A stretch of 64,000 nt of DNA, taken from NCBI GenBank assembly GCA_903906365.1, contig CAIVKC010000022.1, positions 1 to 64,000 of the forward strand, in the 5' to 3' direction. Positions within the stretch are counted from its first letter, which is position 1. The number at the start of each line of letters is the position of its first letter. This stretch comes from an uncultured Bacteroidota bacterium. GTDB lineage: Bacteria > Bacteroidota > Bacteroidia > Chitinophagales > Chitinophagaceae. Shown piece by piece: positions 23,628 to 32,144 of the stretch. The position numbers and the translations under genes are program-made. The notes under the pieces were generated by a model. It made no database searches and was not told where the DNA came from. It worked only from the letters and a program-made list of their open reading frames with translations.

Positions 23628-24881
23628 TCAGCCCCTGAGTTCAATGGGCTGCAGGGCTGCTTTCCTGGAGGGAAACCAGGACGCAAGCAGGGCTACGGTT
23701 AACACTGTGGAAAAGACCAGCAGAAAATCGGTAGCCACCAGTTTTACCGGATAATAGTCAATGAGAAAGGAACCTCCTTCCAGCGGAACGAGTTTGAAAT
23801 GCACCTGCAGCCAGCAAATGAAGACAGCCAGCAGGATGCCCAACCCGCCGCCCAGTCCCCCGATCAGGATACCCTCGCTCAGGAATATACGCTGAATATA
23901 GGGATTATTGGCGCCAAGGGCCTTGAGTACATGGATATCTTTTTGTTTTTCCAGCACCAGCATGGTCAAAGCCCCGACCATATTAAAGGATGCCACGATC
24001 AGTATCAGGGTCAGAATGCCGTAAATAAACCACTTCTCAATCCGCATGACACTGTAGAGCCCCTGATTTTGTTCATAGCGGGTCTGCACCAGGTAGGATA
24101 CCCCAAACCATTGCTGCAGCGCACGTTTTACCTGTTCGGCCCTGCCCGGGTCTGTAAGGGCGATTTCGACCGCACTGTATTCGTCCTGATCCAGTCCCAG
24201 CATCCTTTTCATGAAAGCCATGTTGGTGAAGGCATATTTATTGTCGAATTCCTGCTGGATGACAAAAGTCCCTGTGGAGGCCATATTTTCATTGCTCACG
24301 GACTGCATCAGGTCGGTACCCGCAACCGGACCAGATTTATTGAACAGGTAGACAGACAGGGGTACTATGTTCTTCTCAGATTCTATACCCAGGGCATTTT
24401 CGATGCCTGCGCCCAGAACGACCCCGGGATATTCGCCGTTCCCCAGGTCAAATTTACCGCGTACCACCTGACGGGACACGGTGGTCACCCGGTTGTAATT
24501 GCTATCCACCCCCTTGAGGTTTACAATGGACTGCTGGTCCCCGTTCTGAAGAAAGGCCTTGTCCTCCACCACCAGGCTATAGGCTTCCACGCCTGGGAAA
24601 GCCGAAAGTTGCAGAAGCTGCTCCCTGCTGAGCCGGCAGGTCTTGCCTTCCTGCGGGGAGACCTTCAGGTCCGTATAAAAGGTGGAATAGAGCGATTTGA
24701 CCAGATCCTCAAAACCATTAAACACACTCAGGACCAGTACCAGGGAAGCTGTTCCAATGATGATGGCGAACATGCTGACCCAGGCAATGATATTGATCGC
24801 GTTGGTTGATTTCTTTGCTTTGAAATAGCGCCATGCAAAAAGAAAGTTCAAGGTCTTTGGGATTTGTATTGAAGTAAACAA
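23628..24881 (-). CDS. LolC/LolE-type lipoprotein-releasing ABC permease
   Basis: 417 residues. FtsX-like permease: one N-terminal transmembrane segment (NIIAWVSMFAIIIGTASLVLVLSVFNGF, in parts), a large periplasmic domain (about 60-270), and three C-terminal helices with the conserved MLVLEKQKDIHVLKALGA coupling helix and GILIGGLGGGLGILLA. It extracts lipoproteins from the inner membrane for transfer to LolA. The start is uncertain: only TTG codons are available, at 24881 or 24851. It follows rbfA by 32 nt on the same strand. Confidence 0.88.
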   Translation of the reverse strand: MFTSIQIPKTLNFLFAWRYFKAKKSTNAINIIAWVSMFAIIIGTASLVLVLSVFNGFEDLVKSLYSTFYTDLKVSPQEGKTCRLSREQLLQLSAFPGVEAYSLVVEDKAFLQNGDQQSIVNLKGVDSNYNRVTTVSRQVVRGKFDLGNGEYPGVVLGAGIENALGIESEKNIVPLSVYLFNKSGPVAGTDLMQSVSNENMASTGTFVIQQEFDNKYAFTNMAFMKRMLGLDQDEYSAVEIALTDPGRAEQVKRALQQWFGVSYLVQTRYEQNQGLYSVMRIEKWFIYGILTLILIVASFNMVGALTMLVLEKQKDIHVLKALGANNPYIQRIFLSEGILIGGLGGGLGILLAVFICWLQVHFKLVPLEGGSFLIDYYPVKLVATDFLLVFSTVLTVALLASWFPSRKAALQPIELRG

Positions 24882-24913
24882 TCAGAACCTGCCGCCAGGA
24901 GCCTGGGCCCGGC

Positions 24914-25282
24914 CTATAAATTATCCTTCTTGTCTTCCTTGATTTTCTTGAAAATATCCTCCATTTTGTCAACATAATCCAGGGTGGTATCCTGGAAAAA
25001 ACTGAGCTGGGGCATGCTGCGGAGCTGATTTTTGACCCTGGCCACCAGTTCCTTTTTGATCTCCCATCCCCTTTCCTCAATTTTCTGCATGACCGCATTG
25101 GGGTCTTTGACCTGGAAGAGACTCAGATAGATCCTGGCATCAAAGAGATCGGGGGTGATCTTCACCGAAGAAATGGAAACCAGCCCGCCGTCTATCATAC
25201 TCAGTCCCAGGCGCTGAAAAATATCGCTTAATTCATGAAACAATAAAGAGGCCACCTGTTTTTGACGTTTCCCTTCTTCCAT
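24914..25282 (-). CDS. rbfA: 30S ribosome-binding factor A
   Basis: 122 residues. RbfA is a KH-type assembly factor for the 30S subunit. Seen: EEGKRQKQVASLLFHELSDIF as helix 1, a VSISSVKITPDLFDARIYLSLF beta segment, and SMPQLSFFQDTTLDYVDKMEDIF, equivalent to the usual PELxFxxDxSLxxGxxIxxLL. It is the first gene of a unit with the LolC/E-type permease, a neighbourhood common in Bacteroidota. Confidence 0.93.
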   Translation of the reverse strand: MEEGKRQKQVASLLFHELSDIFQRLGLSMIDGGLVSISSVKITPDLFDARIYLSLFQVKDPNAVMQKIEERGWEIKKELVARVKNQLRSMPQLSFFQDTTLDYVDKMEDIFKKIKEDKKDNL

Positions 25283-25299
25283 AACAATATCAATATTAA

Positions 25300-25313
25300 C
25301 TGTAAATTTACAG
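25300..25313. promoter_or_regulatory. perfect 14-bp palindrome between divergent genes
   Basis: CTGTAAATTTACAG lies 18 nt before the rbfA start and 115 nt before the ABC exporter. It may be an operator; no T-run follows. Confidence 0.35.
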
Positions 25314-25427
25314 ATTATTTACTTGCCAATAAGTCCGTATGGCTGATTGTAGAACGGTTTTTGATTATTAGCCGCTCTGTAACCCGGTATTTATTCATCC
25401 AAGGAAGTTTTTAACAGCACCGCTATC

Positions 25428-27248
25428 ATGAAGAAATTTTCCCGCATCCTGCAATATGTCTCTCAGCCCAAATACAGAGCCAAACTATTTTTTTACCTGG
25501 TTTTCACCATACTGTCCGTACTCTTCGGGGTCATTTCCCTGGCGATGCTGAGCCCGTTTATGGAGCTGATTTTTAAGGGCTCCGGGTCTCCTTCCGGCCA
25601 GCCGGTCATCAGCAGCAATGCGGTGGGAAGCATTAAAAACTACATCAGCCTGATCATAGACCAGCAGGGCAAGACGGCCGGCCTGGTGGTTATCTGCCTG
25701 TTCATCATTACCACCACCATCCTCAAAAACCTGTTCCTGTATCTGTCCTATTATATCTCCTCCCCCATCCGCACGGCCACCATTACCCAGCTCAGAAGCG
25801 AACTGTATGAAAAGATACTATTGCTTCCGATCGGCTATTTCACCGAACGACGCAAAGGGGACCTGATCTCCCGGATGACCAATGACATCTATGAAATAGA
25901 GTCTTCGGTGGTGGCCACCCTGGAGGGCCTGATCAAAAATCCCCTGACCATCCTGGGATACCTGGTATACATGATATACCTGAGTCCGCGCCTGTCCTTG
26001 TTCCTGCTGATTCTGCTGCCCGTTACGGCCTTTTTCATCGGACGAATCAGCCGCAGCCTAAAAAAACAGTCACAGGCGGCTGCAGAAAAACTCGGAGAGA
26101 GCCTCTCGGTGCTGGATGAGACCGTATCGGGCATACGGGTCATCAAGGGATTTAATGCAGAACCCCTGCTCAGGAACAAGTTTTTTGGCATAAACGACCG
26201 GCTTTTTCATATCCGCAATAAGATGAATGCGCGCCGTGATTTGGCCTCCCCGCTCACCGAAGTGCTGGGTGTGATGGTGCTTTGCACCATCCTCTACATT
26301 GGCGGCACACTGGCCCTTCGGGCATCCGCCGGCGCCCTTCCGGCCGGGGACCTGATCGTGTATATCTCCCTGTTTGCGGTGATGATCAATCCCGCCAAGG
26401 AATTATCCACCGCCTTTTTCAACATGCAGCGCGGAGCGGCCGCCATGGAAAGGGTGGAAGAGTTGCTGAAAGCGCCCGTTTCCATCGGGGAAAACCCCAA
26501 CGGAAGACAACTTCCCGCCTTTCACAGCCGGATTGAGTTCAAAAATGTCAGATTCGCCTATGAGGATGCCACCATCCTGGAGGACATCAACCTGGTCATC
26601 GAGAAGGGAAAGACCATTGCACTGGTCGGATCTTCAGGGGCGGGCAAATCCACCCTGGCAGACCTGGTGCCCAGGTTCCATGATACCACAGGCGGAGAAC
26701 TGCTCATTGACGGAATCAATATCAGGGATTACTCCCTCAAGGCGGTCCGCTCACAGATGAGCATTGTAACGCAGGAGCCCATCCTTTTCAATGATACCAT
26801 TGCAGCCAATATTGCCCTGGGCAAGCCCGATGCCACCGAAGCGGAAATCATACAGGCCGCCACCATTGCCAATGCACATAATTTTATCCTTAAAAAAGAA
26901 GACGGATACCAGACCAATATCGGGGACAGGGGCAATAAACTGAGCGGCGGTGAAAGACAGCGCCTCACCATTGCCCGCGCTGTTCTCAAGAACCCGCCAA
27001 TCCTCATCCTGGATGAAGCCACCTCCTCCCTGGATACGGAGAGTGAAAGGCTGGTGCAGGATGCCATCAATAACATGATGCAGAACAGGACAAGCATCGT
27101 CATCGCCCACCGCCTGAGCACCATCAGGCATGCCGATGAAATCATCGTGCTGCAAAAGGGCAGGATTGTGGAAAGGGGCACCCATGAGGAATTAATCGCA
27201 TACGATGGTTTTTATAAACGGCTCGTGGATATGCAGGAAGTGAAATAA
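25428..27248 (+). CDS. MsbA-like ABC exporter (fused permease and ATPase)
   Basis: 606 residues, a type IV ABC half-transporter that works as a homodimer. Six transmembrane helices lie in residues 15-320. The nucleotide-binding domain has Walker A GSSGAGKST (about 401), signature LSGGERQR (about 505), Walker B ILILDEATSS (about 525) and the H-loop IAHRLST (about 561). Length and order match MsbA-like lipid or drug exporters. The substrate cannot be assigned from sequence alone; lipid A flipping is one option. Confidence 0.9.
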   Translation: MKKFSRILQYVSQPKYRAKLFFYLVFTILSVLFGVISLAMLSPFMELIFKGSGSPSGQPVISSNAVGSIKNYISLIIDQQGKTAGLVVICLFIITTTILKNLFLYLSYYISSPIRTATITQLRSELYEKILLLPIGYFTERRKGDLISRMTNDIYEIESSVVATLEGLIKNPLTILGYLVYMIYLSPRLSLFLLILLPVTAFFIGRISRSLKKQSQAAAEKLGESLSVLDETVSGIRVIKGFNAEPLLRNKFFGINDRLFHIRNKMNARRDLASPLTEVLGVMVLCTILYIGGTLALRASAGALPAGDLIVYISLFAVMINPAKELSTAFFNMQRGAAAMERVEELLKAPVSIGENPNGRQLPAFHSRIEFKNVRFAYEDATILEDINLVIEKGKTIALVGSSGAGKSTLADLVPRFHDTTGGELLIDGINIRDYSLKAVRSQMSIVTQEPILFNDTIAANIALGKPDATEAEIIQAATIANAHNFILKKEDGYQTNIGDRGNKLSGGERQRLTIARAVLKNPPILILDEATSSLDTESERLVQDAINNMMQNRTSIVIAHRLSTIRHADEIIVLQKGRIVERGTHEELIAYDGFYKRLVDMQEVK

Positions 27249-27301
27249 GTTTACCCCTCCATGGTTCATTTCCGTTCAGGGTATTCCAAAACAATACAAA
27301 C

Positions 27302-29398
27302 ATGAATAGTCATATGAGAAAACATGCCTTTCTGCTAACCAGCCTGCTGTTGCTGGTATACCTGCTGCCGGCACAGCAAAAGGAATTCAGCTTTAACCAG
27401 GTATTCCGGGATGCAGCACCCAAAGCCCTGCAGGCCCTGCCCAATATCCAGGGCTGGGCAGATGAGGAGCATTATATAGAATACAGGAAAGACGACAGGG
27501 GTGTCCTAAAAAAAATGCTGGTGGATGCCCGAACCGGGCAGGCAGCTGTATGGACCAAGGATTCCCTGGTGACCCCCGAGCCCCCGGCCCAGGTATCTGC
27601 CGAAAAGAATCCCACCCCTTCCCCGGATGGCAGATGGACCGCCTTTACCCGCGGCAATGACCTGTACGCGCGGGAAAAGGCAACCGGAAAGGAAATCCGT
27701 CTGAGCAGCGACGGCTCCGACAACGTGTACAACGGATACGCCGCCTGGGTCTATTATGAGGAAATTCTGGGGAGGGCCAGTCACTACAGGGCCTTCTGGT
27801 GGAGCCCGGACAGCAGGCACCTGGCCTTTATGCATTTTGATGAGTCCGGGGTACCCGTATTCCCGATTTATAACTCCGAAGGGCACCAGGGATACCTGGA
27901 AAAACAGCATTACCCCAAGGCCGGCGACCCCAATCCCCAGGTACGTATCGGCATCACTTCTGTGGACAGCCCCCGCACCGTCTGGGCCGATTTCAACCAG
28001 CAGGATGACCAGTATTTCGGAACGCCTGTTTGGACACCGGATGGCACAGCGCTCTGGGTTCAGTGGATGCCGCGTTTGCAGAACCACCTTACCATTTATT
28101 CGGTTAACCCCAACAGCGGGATTAAAAAAGACCTTTATGACGAGCGCCAGAAGACCTGGATCACCCTGGCTGACGGCGGGAGCCGTATATCCTTCCTGAA
28201 CGGGGGCAAACAGTTCATCCTGCAAAGTGACAGGTCCGGCTGGCAGCATCTCTACCTCTACAATGCCGACGGCAGCCTGGTCAATGCCATTACCACCGGG
28301 AATTTTTCCTGTGACCTTTCCGAAGTGGATGAAAAAACCAGGACGGTTTATTTCCGGGCCAGGAAGGAAAATTCCGCCCGGTTTGACCTGTACAAAATAT
28401 CCCTGGATGGCAAGGGCCTCACGCGCCTGACCTTTGGAGAATATACCCACGACGGGATCAGCATTTCTCCGGGACGGAAATATTTTATTACCACCTATTC
28501 CAATTTATCCACTCCGCCCAAAATGGCCCTGGTGGATACCCGTGGAAGGATCATCCGGGAACTGGGGGACAGCCGCAGCGCGGAATTCAATAATTACCTC
28601 TGGGCAAAAACAGAACTGGTCCGCGTAAAATCCCAGGACGGTTTGTTTGACCTTCCCATGACCATTACCTATCCGCTTCACTTTGATCCTTCCAGAAAAT
28701 ACCCCGTTCTCATCAGCATATACGGCGGACCCAATGCAGGCACCGTCTATGACCGATTCAACAGGAGTCTAAGCCAGCAATGGTGGGCTTCCGAGGGGCT
28801 GATCCAGGTTTCCATGGATAACCGGAGCAGCGGTCATTTCGGCAAAGCCGGCATGGATTATATTTACCGACAGATGGGCAAATATGAAATCGAGGATTAT
28901 ATGTCCTGCGGGAGATGGCTGCGCAGCCAGCCTTTCGTGGACAGCACCCGCATATGCATCACCGGTGGAAGCTTCGGCGGGTACATGACCTGTATGGCAC
29001 TGACCTACGGAGCAGACGTCTTCCCCTTTGGGATGGCCAATTCTTCCGTCACGGACTGGAGCCTCTACGATACCCATTACACCGAACGGTTCATGGGTAC
29101 CCCAAAAGATAACCCGGAAGGATACCGGATCACTTCTCCTCAGAACTATGTCAGCAAATACCATGGCCTGATCCGTATTGTCCATGGCAATATGGATGAC
29201 AATGTACATATGCAAAACAGCATTCAGCTGATCAATAAGCTCGAAGACCTGGACAAACATTTTGAGTTCATGATTTACCCGGGGGAACGCCATGGCTGGG
29301 GAGGTTTAAAACGGGTGCACTCCGGCAACGAGAGCAATAAATTTATCTACGATCACCTGTTGCAAAAACCCATGCCGGAGCTTTTCTGGCTAAAATGA
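27302..29398 (+). CDS. dipeptidyl peptidase IV-type serine peptidase (S9)
   Basis: 698 residues with a signal peptide (about 1-24), periplasmic. The N-terminal beta-propeller includes WSPDSRHLAFMHFDESGVP and the paired-Glu-like YEEILGR segment that binds the substrate N-terminus in DPP IV. The C-terminal alpha/beta hydrolase domain has nucleophile Ser in GGSFGGYM (about 557), Asp in GNMDDNVH (about 632) and His in ERHGW (about 663). It cleaves X-Pro dipeptides from peptide N-termini. Start at ATG 27302, or the second ATG at 27314. Confidence 0.93.
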   Translation: MNSHMRKHAFLLTSLLLLVYLLPAQQKEFSFNQVFRDAAPKALQALPNIQGWADEEHYIEYRKDDRGVLKKMLVDARTGQAAVWTKDSLVTPEPPAQVSAEKNPTPSPDGRWTAFTRGNDLYAREKATGKEIRLSSDGSDNVYNGYAAWVYYEEILGRASHYRAFWWSPDSRHLAFMHFDESGVPVFPIYNSEGHQGYLEKQHYPKAGDPNPQVRIGITSVDSPRTVWADFNQQDDQYFGTPVWTPDGTALWVQWMPRLQNHLTIYSVNPNSGIKKDLYDERQKTWITLADGGSRISFLNGGKQFILQSDRSGWQHLYLYNADGSLVNAITTGNFSCDLSEVDEKTRTVYFRARKENSARFDLYKISLDGKGLTRLTFGEYTHDGISISPGRKYFITTYSNLSTPPKMALVDTRGRIIRELGDSRSAEFNNYLWAKTELVRVKSQDGLFDLPMTITYPLHFDPSRKYPVLISIYGGPNAGTVYDRFNRSLSQQWWASEGLIQVSMDNRSSGHFGKAGMDYIYRQMGKYEIEDYMSCGRWLRSQPFVDSTRICITGGSFGGYMTCMALTYGADVFPFGMANSSVTDWSLYDTHYTERFMGTPKDNPEGYRITSPQNYVSKYHGLIRIVHGNMDDNVHMQNSIQLINKLEDLDKHFEFMIYPGERHGWGGLKRVHSGNESNKFIYDHLLQKPMPELFWLK

Positions 29399-29443
29399 CA
29401 ACCACAGATCCCGAAAGGCAAAACGAGAGGGGCAGTAACCGGG

Positions 29444-30124
29444 ATGCAGCCTCCGGTAGGCAGGAACGGGCTGCTTTGGTCAGACTGGATGAAGGGATCC
29501 TGGAATGAAAAAAACGGATCGATGCAAGCAGAAAACACCAACCCTGGGAAGAACCTGTTGTCCGCAGGGGGTATCGTGCAGTACTACGGCCCGGTGCTAC
29601 AACAGGCAAAGGCAAGCGCTTACTTCCAGGCATTGCTGCATGGCATTGCCTGGAAAAATGATGAGGCCGTCATTTTCGGTAAGCATTATATTACCAAAAG
29701 AAAGGCCGCCTGGTATGGCAATGAGGGGTATGCCTACAGTTATTCCAATACCACCAAGCAGGCCCTTGCCTGGACCCCTGAACTGGTGGAACTAAAAAAA
29801 CTGGTGGAGGAGAGGTCCGGTGCATCCTATAACGCCTGCCTGCTCAACCTCTATCACAACGGGGGGGAGGGTATGGCCTGGCACAGTGATGATGAAAAAT
29901 CCCTGGTCCCAGGCGCTCCGATTGCCTCCCTGAGTCTGGGGGCTGAACGCCGGTTTTCCCTTAGACACAGGCAAACCGGGGAAACCCTTTCGGTGATGCT
30001 GGAGCATGGAAGCCTGCTGGTCATGAAGGGGGACACCCAGACCAACTGGCTCCACAGTCTGCCTAAAGCATTGAAGGTAAAAGATCCAAGAATCAACCTG
30101 ACCTTCCGGACCATGAAGGAATGA
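29444..30124 (+). CDS. AlkB-like 2-oxoglutarate/Fe(II) dioxygenase
   Basis: 226 residues from the first ATG; later ATGs at 29489 or 29522 are equally likely, because the first 26 residues show no conservation pattern. The double-stranded beta-helix has iron ligands HxD in WHSDDE (about 146) and a distal His in LHSLPK (about 203). The Arg of RINLTFR binds 2-oxoglutarate, and NLYHNGGEGMAWHSDDE is the family signature. AlkB homologues oxidatively demethylate 1-methyladenine and 3-methylcytosine in DNA or RNA. No Ada-like regulator is adjacent. Confidence 0.9.
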   Translation: MQPPVGRNGLLWSDWMKGSWNEKNGSMQAENTNPGKNLLSAGGIVQYYGPVLQQAKASAYFQALLHGIAWKNDEAVIFGKHYITKRKAAWYGNEGYAYSYSNTTKQALAWTPELVELKKLVEERSGASYNACLLNLYHNGGEGMAWHSDDEKSLVPGAPIASLSLGAERRFSLRHRQTGETLSVMLEHGSLLVMKGDTQTNWLHSLPKALKVKDPRINLTFRTMKE

Positions 30125-30239
30125 ACCGGGGCAAAAGGGTCCGGCCCAGGTTGGGGATGTATACCGGTCAACAGCATCCCTCCGGGACGCAGGCTCGCCA
30201 GCCTGCCCGCGGGGATGCCCCAAGAACAAATCATACACC

Positions 30240-30641
30240 ATGAGCGGACACACCAATCTGGATATGCTGATCAGCACCATGCAACCGGAGCTCCATGCCG
30301 GGGAATATGTTTTCTGCGGCGTGCCGGATCTTTCTGTAATAAGAACCCAGGACATTTGTTGTTTTTTCAGGGAGGAAGAGGAAATCACCCTGATCGTGGA
30401 AAAAGGGGTGGCAGACCGCCTGGGTCTGTCCTATGGGTTCCGGGCGGCCTGGATTACCCTGCGCGTGCATTCTTCCCTGGAGGCGGTGGGTCTGACCGCC
30501 GCTTTTTCAACCGCCCTTACCGCCGCAGGCATCAGTTGCAATGTGGTGGCTGGGCTGCACCATGACCACCTGTTTGTACCCGTCCGGGAAGCAGACAGGG
30601 CAATCATTGTCCTTCGGAACCTGTCTGCCTCCTATAGTTAA
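30240..30641 (+). CDS. ACT-domain protein (ACT_3 type)
   Basis: 133 residues with two ACT-like halves: DMLISTMQPELHAGEYVFCGV (typical first strand of the DUF2241/ACT_3 family), a linker, and AWITLRVHSSLEAVGLTAAFSTAL with GISCNVVAGLHHDHLFVP. Such proteins may bind amino acids, but no function has been assigned. It ends 3 nt from the convergent DUF3592 gene. Confidence 0.85.
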   Translation: MSGHTNLDMLISTMQPELHAGEYVFCGVPDLSVIRTQDICCFFREEEEITLIVEKGVADRLGLSYGFRAAWITLRVHSSLEAVGLTAAFSTALTAAGISCNVVAGLHHDHLFVPVREADRAIIVLRNLSASYS

Positions 30642-30644
30642 GGC

Positions 30645-31106
30645 TTATTGCTCCTCAAATAGGAGCTGAAGGAAGGGACTCAGACCCACCCTGATCCGGG
30701 CATTGCGCGGGAACACCGGGCCCAGGCGGTCCGGCGTGCAGTAGAGGACAAGCAGGATTAAAACCGGAAAGAGGGCATAGATCAGGGTCTCAGCCCAAAT
30801 ACAGGTAAAATTATCCACCCGGGCATCCCGGGGGTTGCTGCCCAGGTAACGCACGGCCACTTTTTGGCCGGGATGAATGGAAAGATTGACATTGTTGTTG
30901 AAATACAGGGAATCAGCCCCTGCACGGAAACGGATCACCGGATAGGTGCTCATGCCCAGGGCCGATCCCAGGTTGCCGTGCCCAATGAAACTCACTACCC
31001 CTGTTGACTTTTTGGAGCCTGCCATCCACCATGCCTTATAAATAATAAAGGGCCCCGTTACCAGCAGCAGCAGGATCAGGAAAAAAAGGTTTCTTCCCAG
31101 TATCAT
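30645..31106 (-). CDS. DUF3592-like membrane protein
   Basis: 153 residues with two membrane segments (about 5-27 and 107-125) flanking a beta-rich extracytoplasmic domain. STYPVIRFRAGADSLYF and HPGQKVAVRYLGSNPRDARVDNF are the DUF3592 hallmarks (PVVxF, then GxxVxVxYxPxxPxxAxxD). Function unknown. Confidence 0.8.
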   Translation of the reverse strand: MILGRNLFFLILLLLVTGPFIIYKAWWMAGSKKSTGVVSFIGHGNLGSALGMSTYPVIRFRAGADSLYFNNNVNLSIHPGQKVAVRYLGSNPRDARVDNFTCIWAETLIYALFPVLILLVLYCTPDRLGPVFPRNARIRVGLSPFLQLLFEEQ

Positions 31107-31216
31107 TCGAACGGTTTTTTAATATTTACAAACAGCACTGACCCTAAAGACCGGTATTCTCCCGGCTTTGGTTTCTGCAGGATCTGTGGAACGCTACTCG
31201 CCGAAGGGTCCGGATA

Positions 31217-31244
31217 CAAAAAAGGGACTGCTTTCGCAATCCCT
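31217..31244 (-). terminator. intrinsic terminator of the DksA-like gene
   Basis: AGGGACTGC (31223-31231) and GCAATCCCT (31236-31244) form a 9-bp stem with one mismatch and a 4-nt loop (GAAA on the minus strand). Six T follow on the minus strand. Confidence 0.85.
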
Positions 31245-31267
31245 GAAATATATTTCGAATAAATATT

Positions 31268-32140
31268 TTATTTATTCATCATTTGTTTTGCTTCGATACT
31301 CAGGGTAGCATGGGGCACTGCACGCAGCCTGGCCTTGTCAATGAGTTTACCGGTCACCCGGCAAATGCCATAGGTCTTGTTTTCAATTCGCATCATGGCT
31401 TTTTCGAGGTGATCGATGAAAGTGATCTGCCTGCTGGCCATCTGGCTGAGCTGCTCCCTTTCCATGCTCATGCCGCCGTCTTCCATCGTCATGTAGCGGG
31501 CATCATCATTGTCCCCGCCCATTTCGTCTTTGCGCGTGATAAGCCCCTGCAAATAAGCAAGTTCTTTTTTGGCGGCATCCAGTTTCTTAGTGATAAGTTC
31601 CCTGAATTCCATTAATTCCTGATCGCTGTATCTCATAGTGGGTCCGTGTTGTTCTTGTTGTATGGTGTTATCCAGCACGGATTTGGTAAACTCCGGTTCA
31701 TATTTACGAACGGTCTTGGTCTTTATATCCGGGATAACAACCTTTACAGGTTTTGCAGGTGCGGGTGGTACGATTTTAGTTTCCGGCTTTTTTGCCACGG
31801 GTAGGACGGGTTTAGTGATGGGTTCCTGTTTCTTTTCGGGTACTTTGGCCACCTGCTTTTTGACTTCCGGCTTATGGACCGGGACCGTTTTGGCAGGCGC
31901 TGCTTTGGCAGGCTGGGCCTTTTTTACCTCAACCTTTACGGGAGCCTTTTTAGCAGGCGCTGCTTTTTTGGGTGCTGGGGCCACTTTTTTGGCAGCCGGC
32001 TTAGCCGCTGTTTTCTTGGCAACTGGCTTATGCACTACTTTGACAGGGTGGGCCGGTTTGGCGGCTTTTTTAGCCGGGGCGGCTTTCTTTGACTGAGTAG
32101 CAGGTTTGGCGGGTTTTGCCGCCTTTTTCTTAGTTGCCAT
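31268..32140 (-). CDS. DksA/TraR-like protein with long Lys-Ala-Pro tail
   Basis: 290 residues from the ATG at 32140. Residues 1-140 are a low-complexity Lys/Ala/Pro/Val region with histone H1-like AAKPAAKK and APAKKAP repeats. Residues 175-290 are a DksA-like domain: a coiled-coil pair (MEFRELITKKLDAAKKELAYLQG, split) and a degenerate zinc finger, YGICRVTGKLIDKARLRAVPHA, which keeps one Cys where four are expected. DksA binds the RNA polymerase secondary channel; the tail suggests DNA or RNA binding in addition (inference). Its ATG lies 4 nt after the ileS stop, so the two are co-transcribed. Confidence 0.85.
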   Translation of the reverse strand: MATKKKAAKPAKPATQSKKAAPAKKAAKPAHPVKVVHKPVAKKTAAKPAAKKVAPAPKKAAPAKKAPVKVEVKKAQPAKAAPAKTVPVHKPEVKKQVAKVPEKKQEPITKPVLPVAKKPETKIVPPAPAKPVKVVIPDIKTKTVRKYEPEFTKSVLDNTIQQEQHGPTMRYSDQELMEFRELITKKLDAAKKELAYLQGLITRKDEMGGDNDDARYMTMEDGGMSMEREQLSQMASRQITFIDHLEKAMMRIENKTYGICRVTGKLIDKARLRAVPHATLSIEAKQMMNK

Positions 32141-32144
32141 ACTG

